Made by a program: the position numbers and the translations under genes
The notes under the pieces: generated by a model
The model's database searches: none
The model's input: only the letters and a program-made list of their open reading frames with translations
Told to the model about the DNA's origin: nothing
Part shown: piece after piece, positions 23,391 to 32,310 of the stretch
Position numbering within the stretch: the stretch's first letter is position 1
Layout of the letters: the number at the start of each line of letters is the position of its first letter
Assembly: GCF_023634765.1 (NCBI RefSeq)
Contig: NZ_JAMLFX010000022.1
Span: forward strand, 1 to 34,183
Length of the DNA stretch: 34,183 nt
Direction: 5' to 3'
DNA from: Pseudomonas sp. AKS31
GTDB lineage: Bacteria; Pseudomonadota; Gammaproteobacteria; Pseudomonadales; Pseudomonadaceae

Positions 23391-24719
23391 TCAGCGCAAC
23401 ATGCCGCTGCCGTAACCCTTCAGGTTGGCTTTCTTCATCAGGGATTCGTACTGGTGCGAAACGAGGTGCGATTGTACTTGGGACATGAAGTCCATCACAA
23501 CCACGACCACGATCAGCAACGAGGTCCCGCCAAGGTAGAACGGAACGTTTGCTGCAACCACCAGGAACTGGGGCAACAGGCACACGGCCGTCATGTAAAG
23601 AGCACCGAACATGGTCAAGCGGGTCAGAACGCCATCAATGTAGCGCGCCGACTGCTCACCTGGACGGATGCCCGGAATAAAGGCACCGGACTTCTTCAGG
23701 TTTTCCGCTACGTCTTTCGGATTGAACATCAACGCCGTATAGAAGAAGCAGAAGAAAATAATCCCTGCACTAAACAGCAGAATATTCAACGGCTGACCAG
23801 GAGCGATCGACTGCGAGATGTCCTGCAACCAGCCCATACCTTCAGACTGACCGAACCAGGCACCCAACGAAGCCGGGAACAGCAAAATGCTGCTCGCGAA
23901 AATAGCCGGAATAACACCGGCCATGTTCACCTTCAACGGTAGGTGGCTAGTCTGCGCAGCAAAAACCTTACGGCCCTGCTGACGCTTGGCGTAGTGAACA
24001 GCGATACGACGCTGACCACGCTCAATGAACACCACGAAACCGATAATCGCTACTGCCAGCAAACCGATGGCAACCAAGGCGAAGATGTTGATATCACCCT
24101 GACGCGCAGACTCGAAAGACTGCCCGATTGCTCTCGGAAGACCGGCGACGATACCCGAAAAAATCAACATCGAGATACCGTTGCCTACACCACGCTCAGT
24201 AATCTGCTCACCCAGCCACATCATGAACATCGCACCAGCCACAAAAGTGGATACCGCGACGAAATGGAAGCCAAAGTCACCAGTGAACGCAACGCCCTGC
24301 CCCGCCAGACCAATGGACATGCCAATAGCCTGAACGAGAGCGAGGACGACGGTGCCGTAGCGGGTGTACTGGCTGATCTTGCGACGGCCAGCTTCACCTT
24401 CCTTCTTCAACTGCTCCAGCTGCGGGCTGACGGCGGTCATCAGTTGCATGATGATCGATGCCGAAATGTACGGCATGATCCCCAGTGCAAAGATGCTCAT
24501 CCGTTCCAGCGCGCCGCCGGAGAACATGTTGAACAAGCTAAGAATGGTCCCCTCATTCTGTCGAAACAGGTCTGCGAGTCGGTCCGGGTTGATACCTGGA
24601 ACCGGGATGTGTGCGCCTATTCGGTAGACGATAATCGCCAGGAACAGAAAACGCAGACGAGCCCAGAGTTCAGACATACCGCCTTTGCCGAGCGCAGAGA
24701 GAGCACCTTGCTTAGCCAT
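23391..24719 (-). CDS. secY: Preprotein translocase subunit SecY
   Basis: The 442-residue central channel of the Sec translocon with ten membrane helices. Landmarks are the N-terminal GMSELWARLRFLFLAIIVYRIGAHIPVPGI, the plug and helix 2 region (EGTILSLFNMFSGGALERMSIFALGIMPYISASI), and the cytosolic loops with KRQQGRKVFAAQ and PGEQSARYIDGVLTRLT. Its start ATG (24717-24719) directly abuts the rplO stop with no intervening base, implying coupled translation. SecE and SecG are encoded elsewhere. Confidence 0.98.
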   Translation of the reverse strand: MAKQGALSALGKGGMSELWARLRFLFLAIIVYRIGAHIPVPGINPDRLADLFRQNEGTILSLFNMFSGGALERMSIFALGIMPYISASIIMQLMTAVSPQLEQLKKEGEAGRRKISQYTRYGTVVLALVQAIGMSIGLAGQGVAFTGDFGFHFVAVSTFVAGAMFMMWLGEQITERGVGNGISMLIFSGIVAGLPRAIGQSFESARQGDINIFALVAIGLLAVAIIGFVVFIERGQRRIAVHYAKRQQGRKVFAAQTSHLPLKVNMAGVIPAIFASSILLFPASLGAWFGQSEGMGWLQDISQSIAPGQPLNILLFSAGIIFFCFFYTALMFNPKDVAENLKKSGAFIPGIRPGEQSARYIDGVLTRLTMFGALYMTAVCLLPQFLVVAANVPFYLGGTSLLIVVVVVMDFMSQVQSHLVSHQYESLMKKANLKGYGSGMLR

Positions 24720-25157
24720 TTATTCCTCGAACTTGCCGCCAGCTGCTTCGATAGCCGCACGCGCACCTTTGGTGGCGCCGATTCCCTTGCCGATAGTGAC
24801 AGCGCGAGTCACTTCACCGGACAGCATGATTTTCACACGCTGTACGTTGACGTTGATCACGTTGGCATCTTTCAGGGACTGCACGGTGACGATGTCGCCT
24901 TCCACTTTAGCCAGCTCGGACAGACGCACTTCTGCGCGGTCCATGGCTTTCAGGGAAACGAAACCGAACTTCGGCAGGCGACGATGCAGCGGCTGTTGAC
25001 CGCCTTCAAAGCCTGGAGCAATGGTGCCACCGGAGCGGGAGGTCTGACCTTTGTGACCACGGCCACCAGTCTTACCCAAACCGCTACCGATACCACGGCC
25101 CGGACGATGCTTTTCGCGACGGGAACCCGGCGCTGGACTCAGATCATTGAGTTTCAT
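24720..25157 (-). CDS. rplO: 50S ribosomal protein L15
   Basis: A 145-residue large-subunit assembly protein. The glycine/arginine-rich N-terminal arm (GSRREKHRPGRGIGSGLGKT and on to GHKGQTSRSGG) that threads into 23S rRNA is clear, followed by the globular domain (LPKFGFVSLKAMDRAEVRLSEL). It begins 3 bases after the rpmD stop and ends flush against the secY start codon. Part of the spc operon. Confidence 0.97.
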   Translation of the reverse strand: MKLNDLSPAPGSRREKHRPGRGIGSGLGKTGGRGHKGQTSRSGGTIAPGFEGGQQPLHRRLPKFGFVSLKAMDRAEVRLSELAKVEGDIVTVQSLKDANVINVNVQRVKIMLSGEVTRAVTIGKGIGATKGARAAIEAAGGKFEE

Positions 25158-25160
25158 CGA

Positions 25161-25337
25161 TTAACCCTCGACACGCAGCATGTAGTAAGCCTTGTTGATC
25201 ATCCCGCGATTCTCGGGAGTATCCTGGACTTCTACAGTGTGACCGATGCGACGCAGACCCAGACCCTTAACGCACAGTTTGTGGTTAGGGATGCGGCCGG
25301 TCATGCTTTTGATCAGCGTTACTTTAACGGTAGCCAT
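25161..25337 (-). CDS. rpmD: 50S ribosomal protein L30
   Basis: A 58-residue protein read from the minus strand, starting [20 protein letters not shown] and ending AYYMLRVEG. The central [23 protein letters not shown] is the ferredoxin-like core typical of L30. The ATG at 25337 lies 2 bases behind the rpsE stop, and the stop is 3 bases before rplO, so it sits tightly within the spc operon as in E. coli. Confidence 0.95.
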
Positions 25338-25339
25338 GA

Positions 25340-25840
25340 TCAGAAGATCTCCTTAACGCTTTTGCCACGCTTGGCGGCAATGGATTCAGGAGACTGCATA
25401 GCTTTCAAACCTTTGAAAGTGGCGTGAACCACGTTTACCGGGTTAGTCGAGCCGTAGCATTTGGCCAGAACGTTCTGAACGCCAGCAACTTCGAGGACAG
25501 CACGCATAGCGCCGCCAGCGATGATACCGGTACCTTCAGAAGCAGGCTGCATGTACACCTTCGAAGCGCCGTGAGCGGACTTCATTGCGTACTGCAGAGT
25601 GGTGCCGTTCAGATCAACTTGGATCATGTTGCGGCGAGCAGCTTCCATTGCCTTCTGGATCGCAGCAGGCACTTCACGCGACTTGCCACGGCCGAAGCCA
25701 ACACGCCCTTTACCATCACCAACCACGGTCAACGCGGTGAAAGTGAAGATACGGCCGCCTTTAACGGTTTTGGCTACGCGGTTAACTTGAACCAGCTTCT
25801 CAATGTAGCCTTCGTCGCGCTTTTGGTCGTTATTTGACAT
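25340..25840 (-). CDS. rpsE: 30S ribosomal protein S5
   Basis: A 166-residue protein acting in decoding fidelity and 30S assembly. The N-terminal double-stranded-RNA-binding-like domain includes [21 protein letters not shown] and the loop [21 protein letters not shown], the region where spectinomycin-resistance changes arise in E. coli. The C-terminal domain includes [25 protein letters not shown]. Wild-type-like residues are seen in that loop. It lies 3 bases behind rplR. Confidence 0.97.
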
Positions 25841-25843
25841 AAC

Positions 25844-26194
25844 TTAGAACTCCAGCCCAGCTTCACGAGCAGCATCAGCCAGCGCTTTAACGCGGCCGTG
25901 GTACTTGAAGCCAGAGCGGTCGAAAGCCACTTGCGAGACGCCAGCGGCCTTAGCACGCGTAGCGACCAGCTGGCCAACCTTTGTGGCCGCGTCGATGTTG
26001 CCAGTGGCGCCATCACGCAGTTCTTTATCCAAAGTCGAGGCGCTTGCCAGGACTTTGTTGCCGTCGGCCGAGATGACCTGGGCGTAGATGTGCTGCGACG
26101 AGCGGAACACGCAGAGACGCACGACTTCGAGTTCGTGCATTTTCAGGCGTGCTTTGCGAGCGCGACGCAGTCGAGTAACTTTTTTGTCGGTCAT
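25844..26194 (-). CDS. rplR: 50S ribosomal protein L18
   Basis: A 116-residue 5S rRNA-binding protein of the central protuberance. The basic N-terminal tail (TDKKVTRLRRARKARLKMHEL), the core SSQHIYAQVISADGNKVLASASTLD and the C-terminal FDRSGFKYHGRVKALADAAREAGLEF are diagnostic. It sits between rplF (10 bases upstream) and rpsE (3 bases downstream) in the spc operon. Confidence 0.97.
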   Translation of the reverse strand: MTDKKVTRLRRARKARLKMHELEVVRLCVFRSSQHIYAQVISADGNKVLASASTLDKELRDGATGNIDAATKVGQLVATRAKAAGVSQVAFDRSGFKYHGRVKALADAAREAGLEF

Positions 26195-26204
26195 TTGCTA
26201 TGCC

Positions 26205-26738
26205 CTACTTCTTCTTGGCTTCTTTACGACGGACGACTTCGTCCGCGTAGCGCACACCTTTGCCTTTGTACGGCTCTGGTGGACGGAAGTCGCGGATCTC
26301 AGCGGCCACTTGACCTACCAGCTGCTTGTCGATGCCCTTGATCAGGATATCGGTCTGGCTAGGAGTCTCAGCGGTGATGCCTTCCGGCAGTTCGTAATCC
26401 ACTGGGTGCGAGAAGCCAAGGGCCAGGTTCAGAACCGTGCCTTTTGCTTGCGCCTTGTAACCAACACCGACCAGCTGGAGCTTGCGCTCGAAGCCTTGGC
26501 TTACGCCTTGGACCATATTGTTTACCAACGCACGCGTGGTACCGGCCATTGCGCGAGTTTGTTGATCGCCATTGCGAGCAGCGAAACGCAGCTCACCAGC
26601 TTCTTCAACGATCTCAACGGACGAATGGATGTTCAGTTCAAGAGTACCCTTGGCACCCTTCACCGAAAGCTGTTGGCCTGCGAATTTTACTTCGACACCG
26701 GCTGGCAGCTTAACGGGGTTCTTAGCGACGCGAGACAT
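26205..26738 (-). CDS. rplF: 50S ribosomal protein L6
   Basis: A 177-residue protein near the factor-binding site. It begins MSRVAKNPVKLPAGVEVKF. Two tandem L6 folds are visible: about 8-82 with TRALVNNMVQGVSQGFERKL at the junction, and 90-165 with VNYELP-like VDYELPEGI. The C-terminal RPPEPYKGKGVRYADEVVRRKEAKKK is the family tail. It lies 12 bases behind rpsH. Confidence 0.97.
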   Translation of the reverse strand: MSRVAKNPVKLPAGVEVKFAGQQLSVKGAKGTLELNIHSSVEIVEEAGELRFAARNGDQQTRAMAGTTRALVNNMVQGVSQGFERKLQLVGVGYKAQAKGTVLNLALGFSHPVDYELPEGITAETPSQTDILIKGIDKQLVGQVAAEIRDFRPPEPYKGKGVRYADEVVRRKEAKKK

Positions 26739-26750
26739 GCTTATCCCCCC

Positions 26751-27143
26751 TTAGAACACAGTGCAAAGAACTTCGCCGCCGACACCGGCAGCGCGCGCAG
26801 CACGATCCGTCATCACACCTTTGTTGGTGGAGACGATAGACACGCCAAGACCGCCACGAACTTTCGGCAGATCTTCAACGGACTTGTACTGACGCAGGCC
26901 TGGACGACTAACGCGCTTCACTTCTTCGATAACCGGACGGCCTTCGAAGTACTTCAGCTCGATGGACAACGACGGCTTAGCGTCGGTGGTGATCTGAAAA
27001 TCCGCGATGTAACCTTCGTCCTTCAGGACTTTTGCTACAGCCACCTTCAGCGTGGAAGACGGCATGCTTACGACAGACTTTTCAGCCATCTGGGCATTAC
27101 GGATTCGAGTTAGCATGTCCGCTAACGGGTCCTGCATACTCAT
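26751..27143 (-). CDS. rpsH: 30S ribosomal protein S8
   Basis: A 130-residue primary 16S rRNA binder. The N-terminal DPLADMLTRIRNAQMAEKSVV and C-terminal GVSIVSTNKGVMTDRAARAA with GGEVLCTVF (bearing the RNA-contacting loop) are typical. In E. coli S8 is also the translational repressor of the spc operon, acting near rplE. Here the gene is unusual in lying 209 bases downstream of rpsN, with its own terminator-like hairpin and near-consensus promoter in between. An AGGAG box precedes the ATG by about 11 bases. Confidence 0.97.
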   Translation of the reverse strand: MSMQDPLADMLTRIRNAQMAEKSVVSMPSSTLKVAVAKVLKDEGYIADFQITTDAKPSLSIELKYFEGRPVIEEVKRVSRPGLRQYKSVEDLPKVRGGLGVSIVSTNKGVMTDRAARAAGVGGEVLCTVF

Positions 27144-27241
27144 GGGCTAGACGCTCCTAATACAGAAAAATTAGCCTTGCGGCTACTACTTTTCGCCGAG
27201 AACTTCCGGGCATGAAAAACACGGGCTCAGGCGAGCCGGTC

Positions 27242-27270
27242 ATTCTAGACACACCCCAGAAATGAATCAA
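27242..27270 (-). promoter_or_regulatory. Sigma70 promoter inside the spc operon (before rpsH)
   Basis: On the minus strand TTGATT (27270-27265), a 17-base spacer and TAGAAT (27247-27242) form a good promoter. The -35 lies within the descending arm of the hairpin at 27263-27292. The stretch CTGGGGTGTGTCTAGAAT closely resembles the region before rpsJ (CTGGGGCGTCTATAGAAT). Confidence 0.75.
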
Positions 27271-27292
27271 GCCCCAAAAGGGGCTTGATTCA
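27263..27292 (-). terminator. Terminator-like hairpin between rpsN and rpsH
   Basis: A 13-bp perfect stem, TGAATCAAGCCCC (27263-27275) with GGGGCTTGATTCA (27280-27292), closes on a four-base loop. On the minus strand only TTT follows, so it may pause or partly terminate transcription, or protect the 3' end of the upstream mRNA. Confidence 0.7.
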
Positions 27293-27352
27293 GATTCAAG
27301 GCCACCGATGGTCAGGTTCTTGCGAACCCGAACATCGAGACTTTGACAGCAA

Positions 27353-27658
27353 TTACCAGCTGGCTTTAACCAGACCTGGTACGTCACCACGCATTGCAGC
27401 TTCACGCAGCTTGTTACGGCCAAGGCCGAACTTGCGGTAAACGCCGTGCGGACGACCAGTCAGGCGGCAACGGTTACGCATGCGCGAGGCGCTTGCGTCA
27501 CGTGGTTGCTTCTGCAGCGCTACGGTAGCTTCCCAACGCGCTTCTGGACTTGCGTTCAGATCAACGATGATAGCTTTCAGCGCTGCACGCTTGGTGGCGT
27601 ACTTGGCAACAGTGAGCTGACGCTTCAGCTCACGGTTTTTCATGCTCTTCTTGGCCAT
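27353..27658 (-). CDS. rpsN: 30S ribosomal protein S14
   Basis: A 101-residue S14 of the long, zinc-free type: it starts [14 protein letters not shown] and ends [10 protein letters not shown], with only one cysteine in the region where the short form has a CxxC zinc site. The C-terminal [23 protein letters not shown] is the rRNA-binding signature. The ATG at 27658, preceded by AGGA, is chosen over a longer in-frame extension into rplE. It lies 13 bases behind rplE; the unusual gap is downstream, before rpsH. Confidence 0.96.
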
Positions 27659-27671
27659 TTTCCTACTCCAA

Positions 27672-28211
27672 TCAGTTGCGGAACGGGAATTTGAAAGCAC
27701 GCAGCAGAGCGCGGCCTTCATCATCGTTCTTGGCAGTGGTGGTCAGGGTAATGTCCAGACCGCGGAGAGCATCGATCTTGTCGTAGTCGATTTCCGGGAA
27801 AATGATCTGCTCTTTCACGCCCATGCTGTAGTTACCACGACCATCGAAGGACTTGGCATTCAGGCCGCGGAAGTCGCGAACCCGAGGCAGGGAGATCGAC
27901 AGCAGACGATCCAGGAACTCATACATACGCTCACGGCGCAGGGTCACTTTGACGCCGATCGGCCATCCTTCGCGGACTTTAAAGCCAGCGATGGATTTCC
28001 GAGCGTAGGTCACAACGACTTTCTGGCCGGTGATCTTTTCCAGGTCAGCAACAGCGTGCTCGATGACTTTTTTGTCGCCGATCGCTTCGCCCAGACCCAT
28101 GTTCAGGGTGATTTTTGTAACGCGCGGAACTTCCATCACGTTCGAAAGCTTAAGTTCTTCCTTAAGTTTCGGAGCGATTTCCTTCCGGTAAATCTCTTTT
28201 AGTCGTGCCAT
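27672..28211 (-). CDS. rplE: 50S ribosomal protein L5
   Basis: A 179-residue 5S rRNA-binding protein that contacts P-site tRNA. Typical segments are [41 protein letters not shown] and [21 protein letters not shown]. It lies 20 bases behind rplX. In E. coli the S8 repressor site overlaps the rplX-rplE junction; I could not establish an equivalent structure by eye. Confidence 0.97.
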
Positions 28212-28231
28212 GGTCTTCTACCTAGCAGTGT

Positions 28232-28546
28232 TCAAGCATCAACCGCTTTTTGGGTCGACTTGAAGACACGAATTTTCTTACCGTCTTCTACTTTGAAACC
28301 AACGCGGTCAGCCTTGTTGGTTTCGCCGTTGAAGATGGCGACGTTGGAAGCGTGCAGTGGCGCTTCTTTCTCGACGATACCGCCCTGTACGCCCGACATC
28401 GGGTTAGGCTTGGTATGACGCTTGACCAGGTTCAGACCACCAACAACCAGACGGTTGTCAGCAAGAACCTTCAGCACCTTACCGCGCTTACCTTTGTCTT
28501 TGCCGGCGATCACGATGATCTCGTCGTCACGACGAATCTTTTGCAT
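28232..28546 (-). CDS. rplX: 50S ribosomal protein L24
   Basis: A 104-residue assembly-initiating protein of the large subunit. The KOW motif is at the N-terminus (DDEIIVIAGKDKGKRGKVLK, residues about 6-25), followed by GGLNLVKRHTKPNPMSGVQG, which inserts into 23S rRNA. It lies 11 bases behind rplN in the spc operon. Confidence 0.97.
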   Translation of the reverse strand: MQKIRRDDEIIVIAGKDKGKRGKVLKVLADNRLVVGGLNLVKRHTKPNPMSGVQGGIVEKEAPLHASNVAIFNGETNKADRVGFKVEDGKKIRVFKSTQKAVDA

Positions 28547-28557
28547 GTCGGATCTCC

Positions 28558-28926
28558 TTACAGCACTTCTGGGGCGAGCGAGACGATCTTCATGAACTTC
28601 TCAGTACGAAGTTCACGGGTCACTGGCCCAAAGATACGGGTGCCGATCGGCTCTTGCTTGTTGTTCAGAAGAACAGCAGCGTTGCCATCAAAGCGGATAA
28701 TGGAGCCATCAGCACGACGTACGCCGTGACGAGTGCGGACTACAACAGCAGTCATCACTTGGCCTTTTTTCACTTTACCGCGAGGAATTGCTTCCTTAAC
28801 GGTAACTTTGATGATGTCACCGATACCAGCGTAACGACGATGGGAGCCACCCAGCACCTTGATGCACATAACACGGCGAGCGCCGCTGTTATCGGCCACA
28901 TCGAGCATGGATTGAGTCTGAATCAT
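28558..28926 (-). CDS. rplN: 50S ribosomal protein L14
   Basis: A 122-residue intersubunit-face protein. MIQTQSMLDVADNSGARRVM and VKEAIPRGKVKKGQVMTAVVVRT are family landmarks, with a C-terminal FGPVTRELRTEKFMKIVSLA. It is conventionally the first gene of the spc operon. Here only 23 bases separate it from rpsQ and I see no promoter or terminator, so S10 and this part of spc are probably read together. Confidence 0.97.
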   Translation of the reverse strand: MIQTQSMLDVADNSGARRVMCIKVLGGSHRRYAGIGDIIKVTVKEAIPRGKVKKGQVMTAVVVRTRHGVRRADGSIIRFDGNAAVLLNNKQEPIGTRIFGPVTRELRTEKFMKIVSLAPEVL

Positions 28927-28949
28927 ATAATTTCTCCGACCCCTAGCCC

Positions 28950-29216
28950 TTAGACTTCCACAGCGCGTTCGAGAACATCAACCAGCGCCCAAGACTTGGT
29001 CTTGGCCATCGGACGAGTTTCACGAATAGTGACTTTGTCGCCGATGTGGCACTGATTGGTTTCGTCGTGCGCGTGCAGCTTAGTCGAACGCTTAACGTAT
29101 TTACCGTAGATCGGGTGCTTTACGCGACGCTCGATCAGAACGGTGATGGTTTTGTCCATCTTGTCGCTGACAACACGGCCAGTCAGCGTACGGACAGTTT
29201 TTTCGGCTTCAGCCAT
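28950..29216 (-). CDS. rpsQ: 30S ribosomal protein S17
   Basis: An 88-residue OB-fold 16S rRNA binder, starting MAEAEKTVRTLTGRVVSDKM. The loop KHPIYGKYVKRSTKLHAHDE and RETRPMAKTKSWALVDVLE are diagnostic. The ATG at 29216 is preferred to a GTG two codons upstream because it matches other Pseudomonas S17 starts. It lies 2 bases after the rpmC stop and is the last gene of the S10 operon proper. Confidence 0.96.
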   Translation of the reverse strand: MAEAEKTVRTLTGRVVSDKMDKTITVLIERRVKHPIYGKYVKRSTKLHAHDETNQCHIGDKVTIRETRPMAKTKSWALVDVLERAVEV

Positions 29217-29218
29217 GA

Positions 29219-29410
29219 TCACTTACCTGCCTGCTGGTTGAGCACAGTCTTCACGCGAGCGATGTCACGCTTAACTTGCGAGAGCAGATGAGACTGCCCC
29301 AACTGGCCAGTTGCTTTCTGCATGCGCAGATTGAACTGGTCGCGCAGCAAGCCGAGCAGTTGCTCGTTCAGCTGCTGTGCGGATTTTTCACGAAGTTCAT
29401 TCGCTTTCAT
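29219..29410 (-). CDS. rpmC: 50S ribosomal protein L29
   Basis: A 63-residue two-helix protein near the tunnel exit, beginning [20 protein letters not shown] and with the conserved [19 protein letters not shown]. The ATG at 29410 shares one base with the rplP stop (TGATG), which both fixes the start and suggests translational coupling. A GTG directly before it is an alternative but less likely. Confidence 0.96.
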
Positions 29411-29823
29411 CACATCACCGTCCGTTTAACAAAGGAGGTGGCGAGCGGCAGCTTTGCAGCAGCCAGGGCGAAAGCCTCACGCGCCAGCTCTTCAGAAACA
29501 CCCTCGATTTCATACAGGACTTTACCTGGCTGAATCTGGGCAACCCAGTACTCCACGTTACCCTTACCTTTACCCATACGAACCTCGAGAGGTTTTTTGG
29601 AGATCGGCTTGTCCGGGAATACACGGATCCAGATCTTGCCGCCACGTTTTACGTGACGGGTCAGAGCACGACGCGCTGACTCGATCTGACGAGCGGTGAG
29701 ACGACCACGAGCAACAGACTTCAGCGCGAACTCGCCGAAGCTGACTTTGCTACCGCGCAGTGCCAGACCACGGTTGTGGCCGGTCATCTGCTTGCGGAAC
29801 TTCGTACGCTTTGGTTGCAACAT
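29410..29823 (-). CDS. rplP: 50S ribosomal protein L16
   Basis: A 137-residue protein near the A-site and the peptidyl transferase centre. It begins [20 protein letters not shown] and contains the conserved loop [20 protein letters not shown] and the ending [12 protein letters not shown]. The conserved Arg in the VRMGKGKG segment corresponds to the residue hydroxylated in E. coli L16. It lies 12 bases behind rpsC and overlaps rpmC by one base. Confidence 0.96.
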
Positions 29824-29835
29824 TTGGCGTACCCC

Positions 29836-30522
29836 TTACTTAGCAGCTTTTTTACGAGGCGCTGGTGCTTGTGGTTTCAGTTCTTCTTGGCGACCACCAA
29901 TAACTTCGCCTTTGAAGATCCAAACCTTTACACCGATCACACCGTAAGTGGTGTGAGCTTCGTAGTTGGCATAGTCGATGTCGGCACGCAGGGTGTGCAA
30001 TGGCACACGACCTTCGCGATACCATTCAGTACGTGCGATTTCAGCACCGCCGAGACGACCGCTCACTTGGATTTTGATGCCTTTGGCACCAATGCGCATG
30101 GCGTTCTGTACTGCGCGCTTCATAGCGCGACGGAACATTACGCGACGCTCCAGCTGCTGAGCTACGCTCTGCGCAACCAGCATACCGTCGAGCTCCGGCT
30201 TGCGGATCTCTTCGATATTGATGTGCACAGGCACACCCATTTGCTTGGTCAGGTCCTGACGCAGTTTCTCAACATCTTCACCTTTCTTCCCGATAACGAT
30301 ACCTGGACGAGCGGTGTGGATGGTGATGCGTGCAGTTTGGGCCGGACGATGGATATCGATACGGCTTACGGACGCGCTTTTTAGTTTGTCTTGGAGATAC
30401 TCACGCACTTTCAGATCTGCGAACAAGTAGTCCGCATAAGTCCGACCGTCTGCGTACCAGACGGAGGTGTGCTCCTTGACGATTCCCAGGCGAATGCCAA
30501 TGGGATGTACTTTCTGACCCAT
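29836..30522 (-). CDS. rpsC: 30S ribosomal protein S3
   Basis: A 228-residue protein lining the mRNA entry channel. It starts [20 protein letters not shown]. The KH domain (about 39-107) carries the [10 protein letters not shown] loop, and the C-terminal domain holds [19 protein letters not shown]. The tail is Lys/Pro/Ala-rich ([10 protein letters not shown]). The ATG at 30522, with a GGAG box upstream, gives the normal length; a longer in-frame start overlapping rplV is rejected. It lies 13 bases behind rplV. Confidence 0.96.
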
Positions 30523-30535
30523 CTCTTCGACTCCG

Positions 30536-30868
30536 TTACTTGTCAGCAACCTTGACAGTGATATGGCAAGACCGCTTGACGATGCGATCAGCACGGCCTT
30601 TGGCACGTGGCATGATGCGCTTCAGCGAACGCCCTTCGTTGACGAAAACGGTGCTGACCTTCAGGTCATCAACGTCTGCGCCTTCGTTATGCTCGGCGTT
30701 GGCTACGGCCGACTCCAGCACTTTCTTCATGATCTCGGCGGCTTTCTTACTGCTGAAAGCCAACAGGTTGAGCGCTTCGCCCACCTTCTTCCCGCGGATC
30801 TGGTCGGCGACCAAGCGGGCTTTCTGGGCGGAGATTCGAGCGCCCGACAACTTAGCGGCTACTTCCAT
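30536..30868 (-). CDS. rplV: 50S ribosomal protein L22
   Basis: A 110-residue protein whose long beta-hairpin lines the nascent-peptide tunnel. Landmarks are [40 protein letters not shown] and the hairpin [20 protein letters not shown]. Hairpin residues are complete, with none of the small deletions known to give macrolide resistance in E. coli. It lies 11 bases behind rpsS. Confidence 0.97.
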
Positions 30869-30879
30869 TTCCTTACCCC

Positions 30880-31155
30880 TTAACGCTTGGCTTTCTTGTC
30901 AGCCACGTGCCCGCGATAGTTGCGGGTACCGGCGAACTCGCCCAGTTTGTGGCCGACCATGTCTTCGTTAACGAGAACTGGGACGTGCTGACGACCGTTG
31001 TGTACTGCGATGGTCAGACCGACCATTTGTGGCAGGATCATCGAACGACGCGACCAGGTTTTAATTGGTTTGCGATCGTTCTTTTCCGCCGCCACTTCGA
31101 TCTTCTTCAGTAGGTGAAGATCAATAAAAGGACCTTTTTTCAGAGAACGTGGCAC
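30880..31155 (-). CDS. rpsS: 30S ribosomal protein S19
   Basis: A 91-residue small-subunit head protein. It begins [20 protein letters not shown] and contains [20 protein letters not shown] and [20 protein letters not shown], all strongly conserved. It partners S13 at the subunit interface. It lies 16 bases behind rplB. Confidence 0.97.
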
Positions 31156-31171
31156 TGTCGTATCCCTCTAT

Positions 31172-31996
31172 TTACTTGCGACGACGGACGATCATTTTGT
31201 CGGTACGCTTATTACCACGAGTCTTCGCGCCCTTAGTCGGGAAGCCCCATGGCGATACCGGATGACGACCACCAGAGGTACGACCTTCACCACCACCATG
31301 TGGGTGGTCAACCGGGTTCATGGCAACACCACGAACGGTTGGGCGAACGCCACGCCAGCGTTTGGCACCAGCTTTACCCAGCGAACGCAGGCTGTGCTCG
31401 GAGTTCGAGACTTCACCCAGGGTCGCACGGCATTCAGCCAGGACTTTACGCATTTCACCGGAACGCAGACGCAGGGTCACGTAGACACCTTCACGAGCGA
31501 TCAGCTGAGCCGAAGCACCAGCGGAACGAGCGATCTGTGCACCTTTACCTGGCTTCAATTCGATGCCGTGTACGGTAGAACCGACTGGAATGTTGCGCAG
31601 TTGCAGAGCGTTGCCTGGCTTGATTGGAGCCAGAGCGCCTGCGATCAGCTGGTCGCCAGCACTCACGCCTTTAGGGGCGATGATGTAGCGGCGCTCGCCG
31701 TCTGCGTAGCAGAGCAGTGCGATGTGAGCAGTACGGTTTGGATCGTATTCGATACGCTCGACAGTGGCGACGATGCCATCTTTGTCGTTACGACGAAAAT
31801 CGACCATACGGTAATGCTGCTTATGACCACCACCGATGTGACGAGTGGTAATACGGCCATTGTTGTTACGACCACCAGTCTTCGATTTTTTCTCGAGCAG
31901 CGGTGCGTGAGGAGCGCCTTTATGCAGCTCCTGGTTGACCACCTTGACCACAAAACGGCGGCCAGGGGAAGTCGGTTTGCATTTAACGATTGCCAT
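31172..31996 (-). CDS. rplB: 50S ribosomal protein L2
   Basis: A 274-residue primary 23S rRNA binder needed for peptidyl transferase activity. The N-terminal MAIVKCKPTSPGRRFVVKV, the OB-fold and SH3-like regions (IEYDPNRTAHIALLCYADGE) and the C-terminal GVAMNPVDHPHGGGEGR, with its essential His residue, are all present. It lies 14 bases behind rplW. Confidence 0.98.
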   Translation of the reverse strand: MAIVKCKPTSPGRRFVVKVVNQELHKGAPHAPLLEKKSKTGGRNNNGRITTRHIGGGHKQHYRMVDFRRNDKDGIVATVERIEYDPNRTAHIALLCYADGERRYIIAPKGVSAGDQLIAGALAPIKPGNALQLRNIPVGSTVHGIELKPGKGAQIARSAGASAQLIAREGVYVTLRLRSGEMRKVLAECRATLGEVSNSEHSLRSLGKAGAKRWRGVRPTVRGVAMNPVDHPHGGGEGRTSGGRHPVSPWGFPTKGAKTRGNKRTDKMIVRRRK

Positions 31997-32010
31997 GATG
32001 CACCCCTTCC

Positions 32011-32310
32011 TTACTCAGCACTGCTGCTGAAATCGAGATCTTGGCCTGGCTGAAGGGAGATAACTGCCTTCTTCCAGTCATTACGCTTGCCCAGACCGCG
32101 AGCAGTGCGCTTGCTCTTACCCAGAACATTCAGGGTAGTGACGCGCTCTACTTTCACGCTGAACAGGCTTTCGACGGCCTTCTTGATTTCCAGCTTGGTT
32201 GCATCAGTAGCAACCTTGAAAACGAACTGGCCTTTCTTGTCTGCCAGAACCGTAGCCTTCTCGGAAACGTGCGGGCCAAGCAGAACTTTAAATACGCGTT
32301 CCTGGTTCAT
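32011..32310 (-). CDS. rplW: 50S ribosomal protein L23
   Basis: A 99-residue tunnel-exit protein that docks trigger factor and SRP. It begins [40 protein letters not shown] is the family core, and Glu in the VSEKAT segment matches the region contacting trigger factor. It overlaps the rplD stop by an ATGA quartet (32307-32310), implying translational coupling. Confidence 0.96.

Noticed and set aside
23943..25427. Long plus-strand open frame opposite secY, rplO and rpmD (494 codons)
   Set aside because: It crosses several real minus-strand genes, is Thr/Asp/His-rich without domains, and has no plausible ribosome binding site.
27157..27423. Small minus-strand open frame spanning the rpsN-rpsH gap (88 codons)
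   Set aside because: It overlaps the rpsN 3' end, runs through the hairpin and promoter, and has no coding character.
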